Shown: positions 1-11,628, numbered from the stretch's first letter. The stretch: DNA of 64,000 nt from Primula veris (GCA_963682055.1 OY821741.1:7013501-7077500); one strand, 5' to 3'. Numbers and translations: made by a program. Notes: a model not told the origin generated them from the letters alone.

Positions 1-153
1 CTATTGGGTCCTTTTTATTAGTAATATTAGTAACAGGTTTTTAAAATAAAGTTTTTCGGAAGAGTTTCGGTTTTTGGTTAAAAATTTGTATAAAAACGTT
101 TTGGATAAATTAAATCATAAATAAAACCATTTATAAAAATACGGGATGTTACA
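1..153 (-). repeat. 3' LTR, partial (first 153 bp of the LTR)
   Basis: Read on the minus strand it begins TGTAACATCCCG at base 153 and runs off the window at base 1. It matches 8404-8556 base for base. The remaining ~1.7 kb of this LTR lies to the left of the window. Confidence 0.93.
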
Positions 154-168
154 ACTAACCCTCCTTAA
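154..168 (-). other. polypurine tract of the Tekay element
   Basis: On the minus strand the run AAGGAGGGTTAGT ends directly at the first base of the 3' LTR, the expected position of the plus-strand primer. The same tract borders the 3' LTR of the element at 49808-58987. A palindrome AATTTCGGGACGAAATT lies a few bases further inside. Confidence 0.75.
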
Positions 169-619
169 AAGAATTTCGTCCCGAAATTTCCTATCTAAAC
201 AACTATACCCAGAAATGACAAAATTACAATAAGACCATAAGAATTTAAACGCTCAATTCGTGTGATAATTCAAAAATAAAATACGCAGGGTTCACAACCC
301 GTAACAGCTCCATAACTCAATACATGAACAACATGTAAGAATCTCAAATAAGGTAAACACCTATATGCAATATCAAACATAAGGGTTCACAACCCGTAAC
401 AACTCCATAATTCAATACATGAACAACATGTAAGAATCTCAAATAAGGTAAACACCTATATGCAATATCAAACATAATAAAAGACAACTCCGTAACTCTA
501 GGCGTTACAACCAAAAATAAACTCCAAACTCTAGGCGTTACAACCAAAAATAAACTCCAAACTCTAGGCGTTACAACCCTTCCCCGATAAAGAAATTTCG
601 TCCCGAAATTAGAATGTAT
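154..619 (-). repeat. 3' UTR of the Tekay element with two tandem arrays
   Basis: Non-coding segment between the Gag-Pol stop and the 3' LTR. It holds two copies of a 95-bp unit (about 288-382 and 383-477) and three copies of a 33-bp unit (starts at about 495, 528 and 561) containing CTCTAGGCGTTACAACC. A second copy of the AATTTCGGGACGAAATT palindrome lies at about 593-611, just after the pol stop codon. Apparent open frames here arise from the repeats and are not genes. Confidence 0.8.
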
Positions 620-3600
620 CTAAAGAAAAGTACCTAAAGAAAAGTCGAGATTAGGATATTTCCTCTTCATCTCATCCTCGCGTTCCCAAGTTGCCTCCTC
701 GGCCCCGTGGTGTTTCCAAACCACCTTTACCAATCTAATCGTTTTTCCTCGAAGTTCCTTCTCTTGCACATCGATAATCCTCATAGGTCCCACTTCGTAG
801 GTCACATCTGCACTAACCTCAATGTCCTCAAAGTCCACCACGTGTGAAGGGTCGTGATGATACTTTTTCAACATTGACACATGGAACACCGGGTGAACCC
901 CCGCCAACTTTGGTGGCAAGTCCAACCGGTATGCAACTTCTCCAACTCGGTCCACGATCTCAAATGGTCCGATAAACCTCGGGCTCAACTTTCCTTTTGA
1001 GCCAAACCTCATAATCCCCCTCTTGGGCGAAACCCGCAAAAATACTTGATCCCCCTTTTCGAACTCCAAAGGTCTCCTCCTCTTATCCGCATAACTCTTT
1101 TGCCTACTTCGGGCCGTCTCAAGCCTTTGTCGAATTAACTTAATCTTTTCTGTCGTTTCTTGAACCAATTGCGGTCCTAACATTTCCGCTTCTCCCACCT
1201 CGGTCCAACACACCGGAGACCTACACGGCCGCCCGTATAAAGCCTCAAAAGGTGCCATGCCAATACTAGCTTGAAAGCTATTATTATACGCAAACTCCAC
1301 TAAGGGTAGATGGCTCTCCCAGCCTCCCTTGAAGTCATTCACGCATGCGCGCAACATATCCTCTAGCACTTGGATAGTCCGCTCCGATTGTCCATCCGTT
1401 TGGGGATGGAACGCCGTACTCATTGTCAACTTGGTCCCTAAGGCATTTTGCAATGCACCCCAGAACCTCGACACAAACCTCGCGTCTCGATCCGATACTA
1501 TCGAAATCGGCACCCCATGAAGTCTAACGATTTCCTTAATATACTTCCGTCCCAAGATTTCCACCGAATTAGTCATCTTGATTGCAATGAAGTGTGCGGA
1601 TTTGGTCAAACGGTCGACCACAACCCACACAGCGTCATTCCCACTTACCGACTTAGGTAAGTTGGTCACAAAATTCATTGCTATCCTTTCCCACTTCCAT
1701 TCCGCCACCGGTAAAGGTTGGAGCATACCCGCCGGCCTTTGGTGTTCCGCCTTCACTTGCTGGCAAGTTAGGCACTTGCTAACATATGAAGCTACATCTC
1801 GTTTCATTCCGGGCCACCAAAATTGTCTCTTCACATCGTGATACATTTTCGTCCCGCCGGGATGAACGGCTAATCGGGAGTGATGAAACTCCTTTAATAC
1901 CTCGTTCCTCATGTTCTCTGTCACATAAGTCCTTCCCTTAAAGCGTAGTCCTCCATCGGTTCCTTTCGTCCAACCCTCTAATCCTTCGCTAGAACCCATC
2001 TGGTTCTCATAGCTCTCCACTTTCTCGTTCCCATCTTGTGCTTCTAGAACCCTACTTAGAAGTTCCGGTTGTACCACTATTGTGTACAAAGTCCCCCCAT
2101 TAACATGTCCCAACTCCAAGTCGAACTCGTTCACTTTTCCCATCATCCTCCATTCCTCGATCGCCACATGCGCTAAGGTCGCATGGGACTTTCGACTCAA
2201 AGCATCCGCCACTACATTGGCCTTTCCCGGGTGATAGTGCAAGTCGTAGTCGTATTGCTCCAAATATTCCATCCATCGTCGTTGTCGCATATTTAGATCA
2301 CGTTGGGTAAAAATATGCCCTAAGCTCTTGTGATCCGAGAACACTTCGAACTTTTCCCCGAACAGATAGTGCCTCCATATCTTCAACGCATGAACTATTG
2401 CCGCTAGCTCTAGGTCATGAGTCGGATAGTTCTTTTCGTGAATCCTTAGTTGTCGCGAAGCATATGCGATAACCTTTCCGTCTTGCATCAGGACGCAACC
2501 CAAACCTTCCTTCGAAGCATCACAATACACTTGGTAACCCTTCCCTTGCTCGGGAATAACTAATATGGGAGAACTAGTCAACCGCTTCTTGAGCTCTAAG
2601 AAAGCTTTCTCGCAAGCCTCACTCCACACGAACTTCACCCCCTTCTTGGTAAGGTAAGTCATTGGAGTCGCTAACTTCGAGAAATCCTTGACGAACCGTC
2701 GATAGTATCCAGCTAAACCCAAGAAACTTCGAATCTCGAACACATTTTTCGGTTGTGTCCAATTCGAAACCGCCTCGATTTTCGTTGCGTCCACCTTTAC
2801 CCCTTCTTCCGAGATCACATGCCCAAGAAATTTCACCTCGTTTAGCCAAAACTCACATTTGCTGAATTTTCCGTAAAGTTGGTGCTCCCTCAACGTGAGC
2901 AACGCTAAGCGGAGATGCTCCTCGTGTTCCTCTCTTGAACTCGAGTAAATCAAAATATCGTCGACGAAGACCACCACGAACATGTCGAGATACTCCTTAA
3001 AGATTCGGTTCATTAACTCCATAAATGCTGCCGGCGCATTAGTTAACCCGAACGGCATGACCACAAACTCATAGTGACCATACCGGGTCCTAAAGGCCGT
3101 TTTCGAAATATCCTCATCCTTCACCCTCAATTGGTGATAGCCTGATCGCAAGTCGATTTTTGAAAAGAACGTCGCTCCTTTCAGTTGGTCAAACAAATCG
3201 TCAATTCGAGGCAGTGGGTACTTATTCTTAACAGTCACCCTATTTAGCTTTCGATAGTCGATGCACATCCTCATCGATCCATCTTTCTTTTGCACAAATA
3301 AGGCCGGTGCCGCCCACGGTGACGTACTCCGCCTAATAAACCCCTTCTCTAGCAGTTCTTCTAACTGCTTACTTAACTCTTTCAACTCTGCTGGAGCCAA
3401 ACGGTACGGGGAGATGGCTACGGGTGCCGTTCCCGGTACCAGGTCGATAGAAAAGTCTAACCCTCTCTTCGGTGGCAACCCCGGTAGATCCTTCGGAAAC
3501 ACATCTCGAAATTCGTCCACTACGCGTGGCCACATTTCCACTTCTTCGTCGTTATCCACTATCGAGAGATTAGCCAAAAGACAAGACAGGTTGCCCACAA

Positions 3601-5452
3601 CCCGCTTGGAATAATATGGAATAGAAGAAAGGGTAGAGTCCCTTTCCCCTTGAAAGAACACCTCATCTCCAGATGAAGTTGTAAGGAAAACCTTTCGTTG
3701 AACACAATCGATGAAAGAGTTGAAATGAACCAACCAGTCCATTCCAAGAATCACGTCGAACCCCGACATCTCTATAACAATTAAATCAAATATAAACACG
3801 TGGTCCGCGACCACCATCTCACAAGACCGACACACTCGGTCCAACACAACTCGACCCCCAACAGGAGTCTCTACAACAATCGGGTTCTCTAGAATCCCAA
3901 TTTCTAACGACAAAGACGCAACTAGACTTCTAGATATAAAAGAACACGACGCCCCCGTATCGAAAAGAACATGTGCCCAAGATGAGCACACAAGAACCAT
4001 ACCTTGTACATTTGCCGGATCTCCTTGGTTTGGCAACTGTGGCAAGGCAAATAGACGAGCTTGAATTGGTGGGTTTCCTTGCGGTCCGCGATTTCCTCCA
4101 TGATTTCCTCGATTTCCCGGGCCCTGATAGCCTCCTCGATAGTTCCCACGGTTTCCCCCTCCTTGGTAGTTACCTCGAGACCCTCCCCCTTGGTTCCCAG
4201 GTAATTTATGTGGTGGTACGAATCCTGGTCCTCTTGGTGGTGGTGGTGGCAACCTAGGTTGGTTAAAGGGCCGGTTGGTGTCGATTCTTCCTTGTCCCCC
4301 GGGACAAACCCTTGCCGTATGTCCAAATCGGTTGCAAGTCCTACATTGGACCCTAGGGCACTCGAATTGTCGATGGCTCGCGTCTCCACAGTGGAAACAC
4401 GCTCCCCTTATCACGACGTTTGTCGGCGGTGGGTTAAAACTCCTTTCTCCTCTTCCCGGTTGTTGAAATCGCGAATTATTCGCCACATACCAAGTTCGCT
4501 TTTTATCTTCCCTCGGAGCATTTCCGGCTTTCGACTTCTCCGAGATACGCTTGTTATGGAGTAGAGCTCCTTCCACAGCTTGGGCTGATTTTACCAATTC
4601 GTTATAGTTGACATGTCGAGCCGATGCCAATTGTAACGAGATGGTCGGATTCAACCCCTTCATGAATCTCCTACATCTTTCTGCACCCCCTACAACCGAT
4701 TCTGGGGCATACCTCGAGAGTGAGGTAAACTTCAGTTGGTATGCTTGAACGGTCATACCCCCTTGATACAATTCCTCAAAACGCCTCCTCATTTCATCCT
4801 TATAGGAATCTGGAAGGAACTGTCGATTAAACAATTCGATGAACTCGTTCCATTCGAAGTTGCTTATGTCGTATGTATCCACAATTCCCAACCACCACTT
4901 CCGTGCTTCACCCTTTAGGTGAAACTGAGCCATATTCATCCTTTGCTCCCCATTTACTATTCCTGCAGCCGATAAATATTTCTCCATTTCATCCACCCAT
5001 CCCTCAGCTATGGATGGTTCACCTAACCCATCGAAAGTCGGAGCCCCCAATCGGGTGAAGTTAAGCAATCCATTGTTGCTTGAACTCCCAGCTTGTGCAT
5101 TCTGCACCATCATTTGCACCACCTTCTGAAGGTCGGTCATCACTTGATTAGCATTGACAGTTTCCGGTTCCGGTGCAGAGGTCTCTTCTTCTTCCACATT
5201 CACTTCCTCATAAACATTCTCAACCTCTACCTCCGCCTCGGGTTGCTCAGGTAGTAGGGCATTAGTGTTACCTCTTCCCCCACGACCTCTAGTAGCCCTT
5301 CTTCCTCGAGTTGTTCCCCGTCCCCTTGGAGCTCTTCCTCCTCTTACATTTGCTCCACCTCGGGTAGCCGCACCGCTTGATGGTGATGCGCCCCCGCGTG
5401 TAGCTGGTCTCCTTCCACCAGTCCTTGTAGTAATAGCCATTACTACATACAT
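620..5452 (-). CDS. gag-pol: Gag-Pol polyprotein of Tekay-type chromovirus, uninterrupted (1610 aa)
   Basis: Polyprotein for retrotransposition: capsid formation, protein processing, reverse transcription and integration. Visible in order: a basic RG-rich N terminus (1-60); Gag core about 131-270; two CCHC zinc knuckles (C352-C355-H360-C365 and C370-C373-H378-C383); aspartic protease with LFDTGAS (D498); reverse transcriptase about 680-840 with FVDD at 829-832; RNase H about 973-1085 with YCDAS, ELAAIV and ADALSR; integrase zinc site H1190-H1197-C1227-C1230; integrase core with D1321 and E1357 spaced as D-35-E; chromodomain-like C terminus about 1535-1605. Gag and Pol share one frame, usual for this lineage. 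The frame is intact, but the position of the first integrase catalytic Asp reads Asn (residue 1260, codon at 1673-1675), so this copy is probably integration-defective. The first Met is used here; a second at residue 5 is an equally good start. Confidence 0.95.
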   Translation of the reverse strand: MYVVMAITTRTGGRRPATRGGASPSSGAATRGGANVRGGRAPRGRGTTRGRRATRGRGGRGNTNALLPEQPEAEVEVENVYEEVNVEEEETSAPEPETVNANQVMTDLQKVVQMMVQNAQAGSSSNNGLLNFTRLGAPTFDGLGEPSIAEGWVDEMEKYLSAAGIVNGEQRMNMAQFHLKGEARKWWLGIVDTYDISNFEWNEFIELFNRQFLPDSYKDEMRRRFEELYQGGMTVQAYQLKFTSLSRYAPESVVGGAERCRRFMKGLNPTISLQLASARHVNYNELVKSAQAVEGALLHNKRISEKSKAGNAPREDKKRTWYVANNSRFQQPGRGERSFNPPPTNVVIRGACFHCGDASHRQFECPRVQCRTCNRFGHTARVCPGGQGRIDTNRPFNQPRLPPPPPRGPGFVPPHKLPGNQGGGSRGNYQGGGNRGNYRGGYQGPGNRGNHGGNRGPQGNPPIQARLFALPQLPNQGDPANVQGMVLVCSSWAHVLFDTGASCSFISRSLVASLSLEIGILENPIVVETPVGGRVVLDRVCRSCEMVVADHVFIFDLIVIEMSGFDVILGMDWLVHFNSFIDCVQRKVFLTTSSGDEVFFQGERDSTLSSIPYYSKRVVGNLSCLLANLSIVDNDEEVEMWPRVVDEFRDVFPKDLPGLPPKRGLDFSIDLVPGTAPVAISPYRLAPAELKELSKQLEELLEKGFIRRSTSPWAAPALFVQKKDGSMRMCIDYRKLNRVTVKNKYPLPRIDDLFDQLKGATFFSKIDLRSGYHQLRVKDEDISKTAFRTRYGHYEFVVMPFGLTNAPAAFMELMNRIFKEYLDMFVVVFVDDILIYSSSREEHEEHLRLALLTLREHQLYGKFSKCEFWLNEVKFLGHVISEEGVKVDATKIEAVSNWTQPKNVFEIRSFLGLAGYYRRFVKDFSKLATPMTYLTKKGVKFVWSEACEKAFLELKKRLTSSPILVIPEQGKGYQVYCDASKEGLGCVLMQDGKVIAYASRQLRIHEKNYPTHDLELAAIVHALKIWRHYLFGEKFEVFSDHKSLGHIFTQRDLNMRQRRWMEYLEQYDYDLHYHPGKANVVADALSRKSHATLAHVAIEEWRMMGKVNEFDLELGHVNGGTLYTIVVQPELLSRVLEAQDGNEKVESYENQMGSSEGLEGWTKGTDGGLRFKGRTYVTENMRNEVLKEFHHSRLAVHPGGTKMYHDVKRQFWWPGMKRDVASYVSKCLTCQQVKAEHQRPAGMLQPLPVAEWKWERIAMNFVTNLPKSVSGNDAVWVVVDRLTKSAHFIAIKMTNSVEILGRKYIKEIVRLHGVPISIVSDRDARFVSRFWGALQNALGTKLTMSTAFHPQTDGQSERTIQVLEDMLRACVNDFKGGWESHLPLVEFAYNNSFQASIGMAPFEALYGRPCRSPVCWTEVGEAEMLGPQLVQETTEKIKLIRQRLETARSRQKSYADKRRRPLEFEKGDQVFLRVSPKRGIMRFGSKGKLSPRFIGPFEIVDRVGEVAYRLDLPPKLAGVHPVFHVSMLKKYHHDPSHVVDFEDIEVSADVTYEVGPMRIIDVQEKELRGKTIRLVKVVWKHHGAEEATWEREDEMKRKYPNLDFSLGTFL

Positions 5453-6675
5453 TTAAAACCGACAAATTAGTTGTTTTACTCGACACTACTACTCGTACAT
5501 GTATATTCATACATGATAAAAGCTCGGTTTACAAATCAATCACTTCATCAAGCTTTCTAAGGTTCAAAAACTGATTTTTACGAATTCTCAATTTCGACGA
5601 TAAAACGCCTTGACTTTTCCAAAAATAGAAAATGAAAATTCTGAAACGCCAGAAAGATAGAGTACTGAAAAACGAAGCCAACGCTTCAAGCGGAATCAGA
5701 ATCGGAGTTAAAACGAAGAAGTTATGAGCGTTTGAAGTATAACGAGAAAAATAGCAAAATAGCCAGAACACGACCGATCGTTTTGGACAAAACGACCGAT
5801 CGTTTTGGATCAAGATTCTTCCAGTGAGATCAGCAAAATTTCGACCGATCGTTTTGGGAAAACGATCGATCGTTTTTGGGAAAACGATCGATCGTTTTTG
5901 GTAAGAATTCTTCCAGAGAGTCAGAAAAATTTCGACCGATCGTTTTGGGCAAACAACCGATCGTTTTTGGTGCAATTTCTTCCAGAGAGTCAGAAAAATT
6001 TCGACCGATCGTTTTGGGCAAACGACCGATCGTTTTTCTGCAGAAAATAAAGATTCAAAAACGCAAAATTTCTCAACACTCGTAAAATCCTACATGGCAT
6101 ATATTACACAAATAAGCCATTTAAGTCCACAAACTTATTACGATCAACATCCATTCGCATAAAATGTACATTAACACACATGTTAATAATATGGAAACGC
6201 ACTACGTAAAATCATCAACTTCACAATTTTCGCACTTTAATACACCGCTACTACTAGACATGTGAACTCACACCTCATACACACTATTTCAATCCACACA
6301 CGCATACAAACAACACAAAAGAGCGAGGGATAACCCATCACGATACGTTATCCTAAAGCACCCGAGCGTCCTCGCATACTCTAGAATTCCACATCGCTAA
6401 GGTATTCCTTCACCCATACCGACGAAAGGTCTATTCACTAGTTCGGCGAGCCGGGATCAACAAGCGTCCTCACTGTCCCCAACTTGCCTCACAAGTGAAC
6501 TTTCCTTTCATCAACTACTACTAAATTCTAGCTACATGTCTTAAGCTAAATGCAACCCCCCGCTTTTAGAAAAGATAGAGTTTTTGGAAAAAGTTTTGTA
6601 AAAATTGATACAATGGATCTTGGTCCAATGGTTACCCATCTTCCCGTCGTCCCAAAGTATACAAGAACCTAGTTA
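5453..6675 (-). other. 5' leader of the Tekay element
   Basis: About 1.2 kb between the primer site and gag, with no coding frame of note. The part next to the primer site matches the leader of the 49808-58987 element (51711 to about 52735), including the stretch around GACGACGGGAAGATGGG. It contains the CGATCG repeat cluster described separately. Confidence 0.75.
5768..6040 (-). repeat. tandem cluster of CGACCGATCGTTTT units in the leader
   Basis: At least nine copies of the core ACCGATCGTTTT or ATCGATCGTTTT, many in closely spaced pairs, separated by a conserved spacer (TTCTTCCAGAGAGTCAG). The last full repeats have a period of about 69 bp. The core contains the palindrome CGATCG. A related but differently organised cluster occupies the same position in the element at 49808-58987. 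Confidence 0.85.
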
Positions 6676-6687
6676 GCTCTGATACCA
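6676..6687 (-). other. primer binding site, initiator tRNA-Met type
   Basis: The minus strand reads TGGTATCAGAGC, the complement of the 3' end of plant initiator tRNA-Met, three bases inside the end of the 5' LTR. It fixes the 5' LTR boundary at 6691 and the orientation of the element. Confidence 0.92.
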
Positions 6688-6690
6688 ACT

Positions 6691-8556
6691 TGTCACGCCC
6701 CAAAATCCAAAAGACACGGATATCGAGGCATGACCTTTTTAAATAAAAGGAAAACGAAACCTGTTGGTACAAAATTAAAATTTTTAAAAGAAAAGACTTG
6801 CGAGCTAAAGGAACAATTAAACAATAAATAAAAGTATTTGCCAAACGCGGCTACAAGTCGAGATAAAATAAACGAATGTAAATTGCCCGCAGGCTACAAC
6901 CTCAAAATAAAATATACATGAAAAGAAACCAAAAGCCCGAACCCATGCAATACCGCGCTAATGCACCTAGCCAACGCCTCAAGCTAATTTGTACCTGAAA
7001 GACAAAAATTGTAACGGTGAGTCCCACGCACATAACTAGACAGGACGGCACCACAGATACCGTCACTCCATCCCATAAATGCTAGAACTCACAAATTCTA
7101 CAACTACGATAAACGACGTATAAAAAGAAATATAATGACATTCTACAACTACGATAATCTACGAATAAAAAGAATATAACGACATTCCACAACTACGATA
7201 ATTTAAATAAATTAACTAACATCAACACACATCTAAAGCATACATGGACCTCTCACGCCACCTACCCCGGTCCGTAAGGTAGGTCATTCCCTATCCCTTC
7301 GGCCGTCATATGTCCCCGGAATTAGGGAGAGACATAGACCATTGCAACATAAAAGTAGATTTATAGTGCGCACTTGGACCTCTCACGCCACTCGCCCCAG
7401 TCCGTAAGACGAGTCATTCCCTATCCCTTCGGCCGTCATATGTCCCCGGAATTAGGGAGAGACATAGACCATTGCTAACATAAAAATAAATAGTGCACAC
7501 TGGGACCTCTCACGCCACTCGCCCCGGTCCGTAAGACGAGTCATTCCCTATCCCCTCGGCCGTCTTCTGTCCCCGGAATTAGGGAGAGACAGAGACCATT
7601 GCCACTACAGCTAAAACACAAGGCCTCGGCCAATAATATAATTCCACACAAATATCACATTCTCATACGGCCTCGGCCAATAATATTATACCAATCAAAT
7701 AACACCATCTCATACGTCACGTAACGTAATACAACATAACATATAACCGCTTGTACTAGATTCGCAACTAGCCAAGCAACTTCAATAGCGTAAAATCCCA
7801 TTCGGGCATTTTAACAAACACCTAGTATGCACCATCTAAAACTCATCTCCATTCAACAATATTTCACCCAATTCTATCAACAACCATAATAACATATATT
7901 TAACGCATAAAACACGCAAACCCATCAATATTCTCATCAATCCGAAATCAACACATCTAAGGTCTCAACCTCTACCATTCAAATAAACGAAATTAAAAGT
8001 GTAACAACTAACCCCAATTAACAATATAAGAACATAATTACTAAAAAAAAGGCAAAACCCCCAATTTAAAGTAAACGTAAAACATAATCCTAACATACAC
8101 CCTCGTCTAGTCGCAATGGATAACCCCCGTTACCTTAGTGCGTAGAGGAGATGCTTCCGGTATAAGCCCGCTAACGGTGGTTTCCTTTTCCTCTTCTTCT
8201 TCTTCTTCTTTTTCTCTCTTTCTCTCTCTTCTTACTAGTTTACTGAGACTTATCTGTAGAAAGTGGCTGAAAAATAGGTTTAGAAACACTGCTTTTTGAT
8301 AGTTTGTGGTAACGAACTATTTGGTCCCCAAAGTTCTAAAAGTTAACTTTAAATCCAAAAATAAAGTTTTACTACTCAAAATAACAAATCTTTAAAAACA
8401 AATCTATTGGGTCCTTTTTATTAGTAATATTAGTAACAGGTTTTTAAAATAAAGTTTTTCGGAAGAGTTTCGGTTTTTGGTTAAAAATTTGTATAAAAAC
8501 GTTTTGGATAAATTAAATCATAAATAAAACCATTTATAAAAATACGGGATGTTACA
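6691..8556 (-). repeat. 5' LTR of the Tekay element (1866 bp)
   Basis: Begins TGTAACATCCCG at 8556 and ends GGCGTGACA at 6691 on the minus strand. Three imperfect ~100-bp units lie at about 7246-7349, 7373-7476 and 7501-7602, each containing CCCTATCCC and CCGGAATTAGGGAGAGAC; the same triple unit is found in both LTRs of the element at 49808-58987. A poly-CTT stretch lies near 8190-8230. Promoter and polyadenylation signals are expected here, but I could not place them with confidence. Confidence 0.92.
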
Positions 8557-9272
8557 AATATTAATCAAAAACCACACATTCAGGTTTTTAATAATTAAGT
8601 CTGAAAGTAATGTATTAAGCAATTCGGGTTTTTGATGATAAGCCTAAAAGTATGTAATCAAACAATAACTTTCTCTAAAGAAGGTTAGCATATATCAGGA
8701 AATGTGTATTCTGGTAACCACCTTGTCTAAGACCGAAAGTTAGGTGTGATTACAACTAGATCTTGCTTGGCTGTAGTTTTAAGCTCAAAGTTTTCTCTTG
8801 TTTGTTTTGCTTAAAAGATAAATTGTATTAGGTTAGTGAGCTTTGTTCTTTTTTGGTTCTTTTGGCCTGGAAAAGCTAGAGGCTTTTATTGGATGAACTC
8901 GGTTCTATCTCGACCCAGAAATTCTAGCTTATTTGCTCTAAAGCTGCAACCAGATAAGACTATAAAATTGCGCACCCCTCATTGTTGCCACATAGTCACG
9001 ATGTGTTGAACTGTTATGTTCCGGAAATGGTAATTGGCGCATAGGCAAACCAAACTTACTGTTTTCTATCATCTAATGGATAAATGAGATAAACTAATTT
9101 AGTTTATAGTAGAAAATTTAATGCAACAATTCCAGGTCCCCTCTATTTGACATGGTTGAACTTGAACCAGATTGTTTTTGTCACATATAATATAGGTACT
9201 AACCAACTCAAAGCGCCTTTTGTCCAAAAAAAAATTGATTTTATAAGCATTTTGCTGGAAATTTCATTGCAG
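8557..9272. other. intergenic, no gene recognised
   Basis: AT-rich sequence between the Tekay element and an exon-like fragment. Short stretches look exon-like (for example near 9135-9170), but I could not build a consistent frame. The T-rich part around 8820-8900 could be an old retroelement tail; this is a guess. Confidence 0.4.
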
Positions 9273-9504
9273 GCTAAATGTCAGTGTTCGAACTCCGAGA
9301 GCCCCTCTAAGATCGCCAAAGGGAACATTAAAGAGCCCATCAACAAGTATGCATCTCTACAATCCTGGTATTTTTTTGTTCTATTTTGTTAAAATGCAAC
9401 TTTATGTGACTTTAATAGTTCTATAATTCTTAAACAGGTATCAAAAAATCTTCAAGTGGAAGCAGTTTATCAGTGAGGTCGCCCAAATCGTGGAAGTAGG
9501 ATGA
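9273..9504 (+). pseudogene. two-exon 3' end of an unrecognised gene (fragment)
   Basis: Exon 9273-9346 (after TTGCAG) can be spliced by a GT donor at 9347 and an AG acceptor at 9436-9437 to an exon from 9438 to a TGA at 9502-9504. The joined frame is open: AKCQCSNSESPSKIAKGNIK, then EPINKYQKIFKWKQFISEVA, then QIVEVG and stop. The intron is 91 bp, normal for plants. No upstream exons were found, so this is either the 3' end of a degraded gene or a captured fragment. I do not recognise the family. An hAT-type MITE lies directly after it, and its 8-bp target duplication overlaps the stop codon. Confidence 0.4.
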
Positions 9505-9506
9505 AG

Positions 9507-9993
9507 CATATGCATTGTTTTAAAAATCGCGTTATATTGCGCTATATTTCGCGAAATAGCGTTTTTCGGCCGAAAAACGCTATGATAAACCGCTATTTGG
9601 ATGGAAAAACGCTAAATTCGCGCTATAGGAACGCTATTTACGCTATAGCGCACGCTATTTACGCTATAACGGGGGCAGTCCAAAAAAAAAAAAAAAAAAT
9701 TGTCAAAATTTTAATGAAATTATTGGAGATTAAAGAGAATCAAACCCTAAAACTCTTGCAAACAAAGTAAATACTCTGGCATCTCAAGTATAATCATTTT
9801 GTGATTATTAGTTACAATTTTTTATATATATTTAGTTAATTTTTATTAGATGTTTTGAATTTAATGATATATTTATATGTATTTAGGCAAAAAAAAAAAT
9901 ACACCGCAAAGCGCTATGTAGCAACGCTATTTGCGCTTTTAGCGTTTTTCTCGAAAAAACGCTACGGTAGCGATAACGCTATTTAAAACATTG
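9507..9993. mobile_element. hAT-type MITE with 8-bp target duplication GGATGAAG
   Basis: Related ends CATTGTTTTAAA and TTTAAAACATTG, with a dense set of CGCTAT/ATAGCG subterminal repeats in both orientations. The direct repeat GGATGAAG lies at 9499-9506 and 9994-10001, matching the 8-bp duplication of hAT elements. On the left, six bases (CATATG) sit between the duplication and the inverted end, so that terminus is slightly irregular. No coding capacity. Confidence 0.7.
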
Positions 9994-11255
9994 GGATGAA
10001 GTTCTGTGCGCCTATAAGAATCTGACTAATAACTTTCATTGTTTGTTTGTTCATATATTGTTTTGCCGTGTTAGAAATATTTCATTGTTCTTGTCGATAG
10101 ACAGATTTTAGACACTTCATATCTAGCACAAAAAGAAAAATTACTACTTGTTTATCAATTATATTTGAAATTTCATTTTTACCAAACGTCATATGAAATG
10201 CATAACCTATCTTAGTTACACAAAAATGACAGCTCGACCAATCTTTTATAACTTTTTTCCCATCAATTTACAGATTGTAAATTCGTACTATTTCGTTATT
10301 CGGTGAAGTTTTTGTTTGTCAACTGAACTAGCATGAGTGTATGATTAGACGCAACCAATGTATATTCTGATTAAACAGGCAAAAAAATTTAACCAACAAT
10401 TGAAATTAATCACAATGGTGGTGTGAATGTTAGCATCCGTGTTGTGTTTGGGGTAAGAAATTGAATCTTCTTGTTTAGTTTCATTAAGCAACAGGTATTT
10501 TAATCCATTCCCAAAGAAATAACATCATGGGGGAGTTATTTTTTCATTACGCTGTTTACTAAAAAAAAATATATAAAAGAATCGGGATTGATAAGCCCAC
10601 GTCCTACTTGACATACCTTTTTCCAGCAGTTTTAAAATTCAACAATAAATAAACGGATGAAAAACCGCCACCTACGATCCGGACTTGTTAACGCCACGTC
10701 CTACGTGGCCATTGGCTCCCACTAAATTGAATTATTTATGCCTTTTTATATTAGTGAGATGTCTTTTTAGGCACAAGTCCAGATGTAATGAAAATTGGAA
10801 AGTTTCTTAAATGATTGATAAAATACAAAAAAAAAAAATAGTTTTATTATAAAATTATTTGATTTGACTATACAATAATAAAATATCTGATTTGACGATA
10901 AAATGATTTTTTTACTATTTGATTTGACTTTTTCTTAAGAAAATAGAAAAAGAAAAATAAATAGAAATAATAATAAGGTATCTTTTTTTGCCTCCTAATA
11001 TAATTTTTTTTATGAAGTCAAAGGGAATTTATTTTTAGCAGGTTTTTATTTAAGCTATTTATTTTTTAATCTGTGTTTGTGGTTACTTGAATATCATTGG
11101 GATTTTTTTTGTGATGATTTTGTTTTCTTGATTATAATCTTAATCTGTTATAGGTGGAAAAAGATATGAATGGGTTTATTTTTCCAGAGCGACAACGAGG
11201 AATAAGAAATGAGCTAAAATAGAATTTTACCCCATTTTTATTTTTTATTTTTTTA
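9994..11255. other. intergenic, AT-rich, no gene recognised
   Basis: Poly-A/T tracts and short direct repeats such as TTTGATTTGACTAT around 10856-10935. The phrase CCACGTCCTAC occurs twice (about 10600 and 10693). No frame, RNA gene or transposon end could be supported. Confidence 0.4.
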
Positions 11256-11628
11256 GAGTAAATTAGTTTTTAGTGACCTGGGTTTTGGCCTATTTTAAGA
11301 TAAGTGACCTAAGTTTTTTTAATTTCGGTTTTGTGACCAAAGTTTAATTTTGTTAGCATTTAGTAACCTGCCATTCTATTTTTCAAAAAAAAAAACATAT
11401 TTCTTGCTAAAAGGACTAAAATACCCTCATTAAACTGAAATTTTCCTCCAAAATCTGAGGGTATTTTAGTACTTTTAGCAAGAAATATGTTTTTTTTTTT
11501 GAAAAATAGGATGGCAGGTCACTAAATGCTAACAAAGTTAAACTTCGGTCACAAAATCGAAATTAAAAAAACTTAGGTCACTTATCCTAAAATAGGCCAA
11601 AACTCATGTCACTAAAGACTAATTTACC
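11256..11628. mobile_element. fold-back MITE, about 373 bp, nearly full-length palindrome
   Basis: The left arm (GTAAATTAGTTTTTAGTGAC...) is repeated in inverted order on the right (...GTCACTAAAGACTAATTTAC), and matching continues inward through AAGAAATATGTTTTTTT to a short loop near 11430-11460. The strand could fold into a stem of about 170 bp. CCCCATTTTT occurs just outside both ends (about 11230 and 11627) and may be a remnant of the target site. Superfamily not determined. Confidence 0.75.

Larger units (their letters stand above)
1..8556 (-). mobile_element. Tekay-type Ty3/gypsy chromovirus retrotransposon, left end cut by window
   Basis: LTR retrotransposon read on the minus strand. 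The 5' LTR is 6691-8556, the leader 5453-6690, Gag-Pol 620-5452, the 3' UTR 154-619, and the last 153 bp visible (1-153) are the start of the 3' LTR. Over those 153 bp the two LTRs are identical by eye (1-153 against 8404-8556), which suggests a young insertion. A primer site for initiator tRNA-Met, a long LTR starting TGTAACATCCCG, a single Gag-Pol frame with integrase after RNase H, and a C-terminal chromodomain-like segment together point to the Tekay/Del lineage. Bases 8557-8561 (aatat) should be one copy of the 5-bp target duplication; the other copy lies outside the window. Confidence 0.93.

Noticed and set aside
1329..5456. Plus-strand open frames of 60-118 codons, and alternative minus-strand frames (155 codons at 3922-4389), across the gag-pol region
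   Set aside because: They are shadows of the gag-pol frame, made possible by its codon use; none has family motifs.
5768..6040. CRISPR-like alternation of repeats and spacers
   Set aside because: Plant LTR-element context; the spacers are themselves conserved and the cores are palindromic 12-mers. No cas genes.
5529..6085. Overlapping frames with repeated RSIVF/KTIDRF-type peptides
   Set aside because: They are translations of the CGACCGATCGTTTT leader repeats, found in several frames and both strands, as expected of a repeat and not of a protein.
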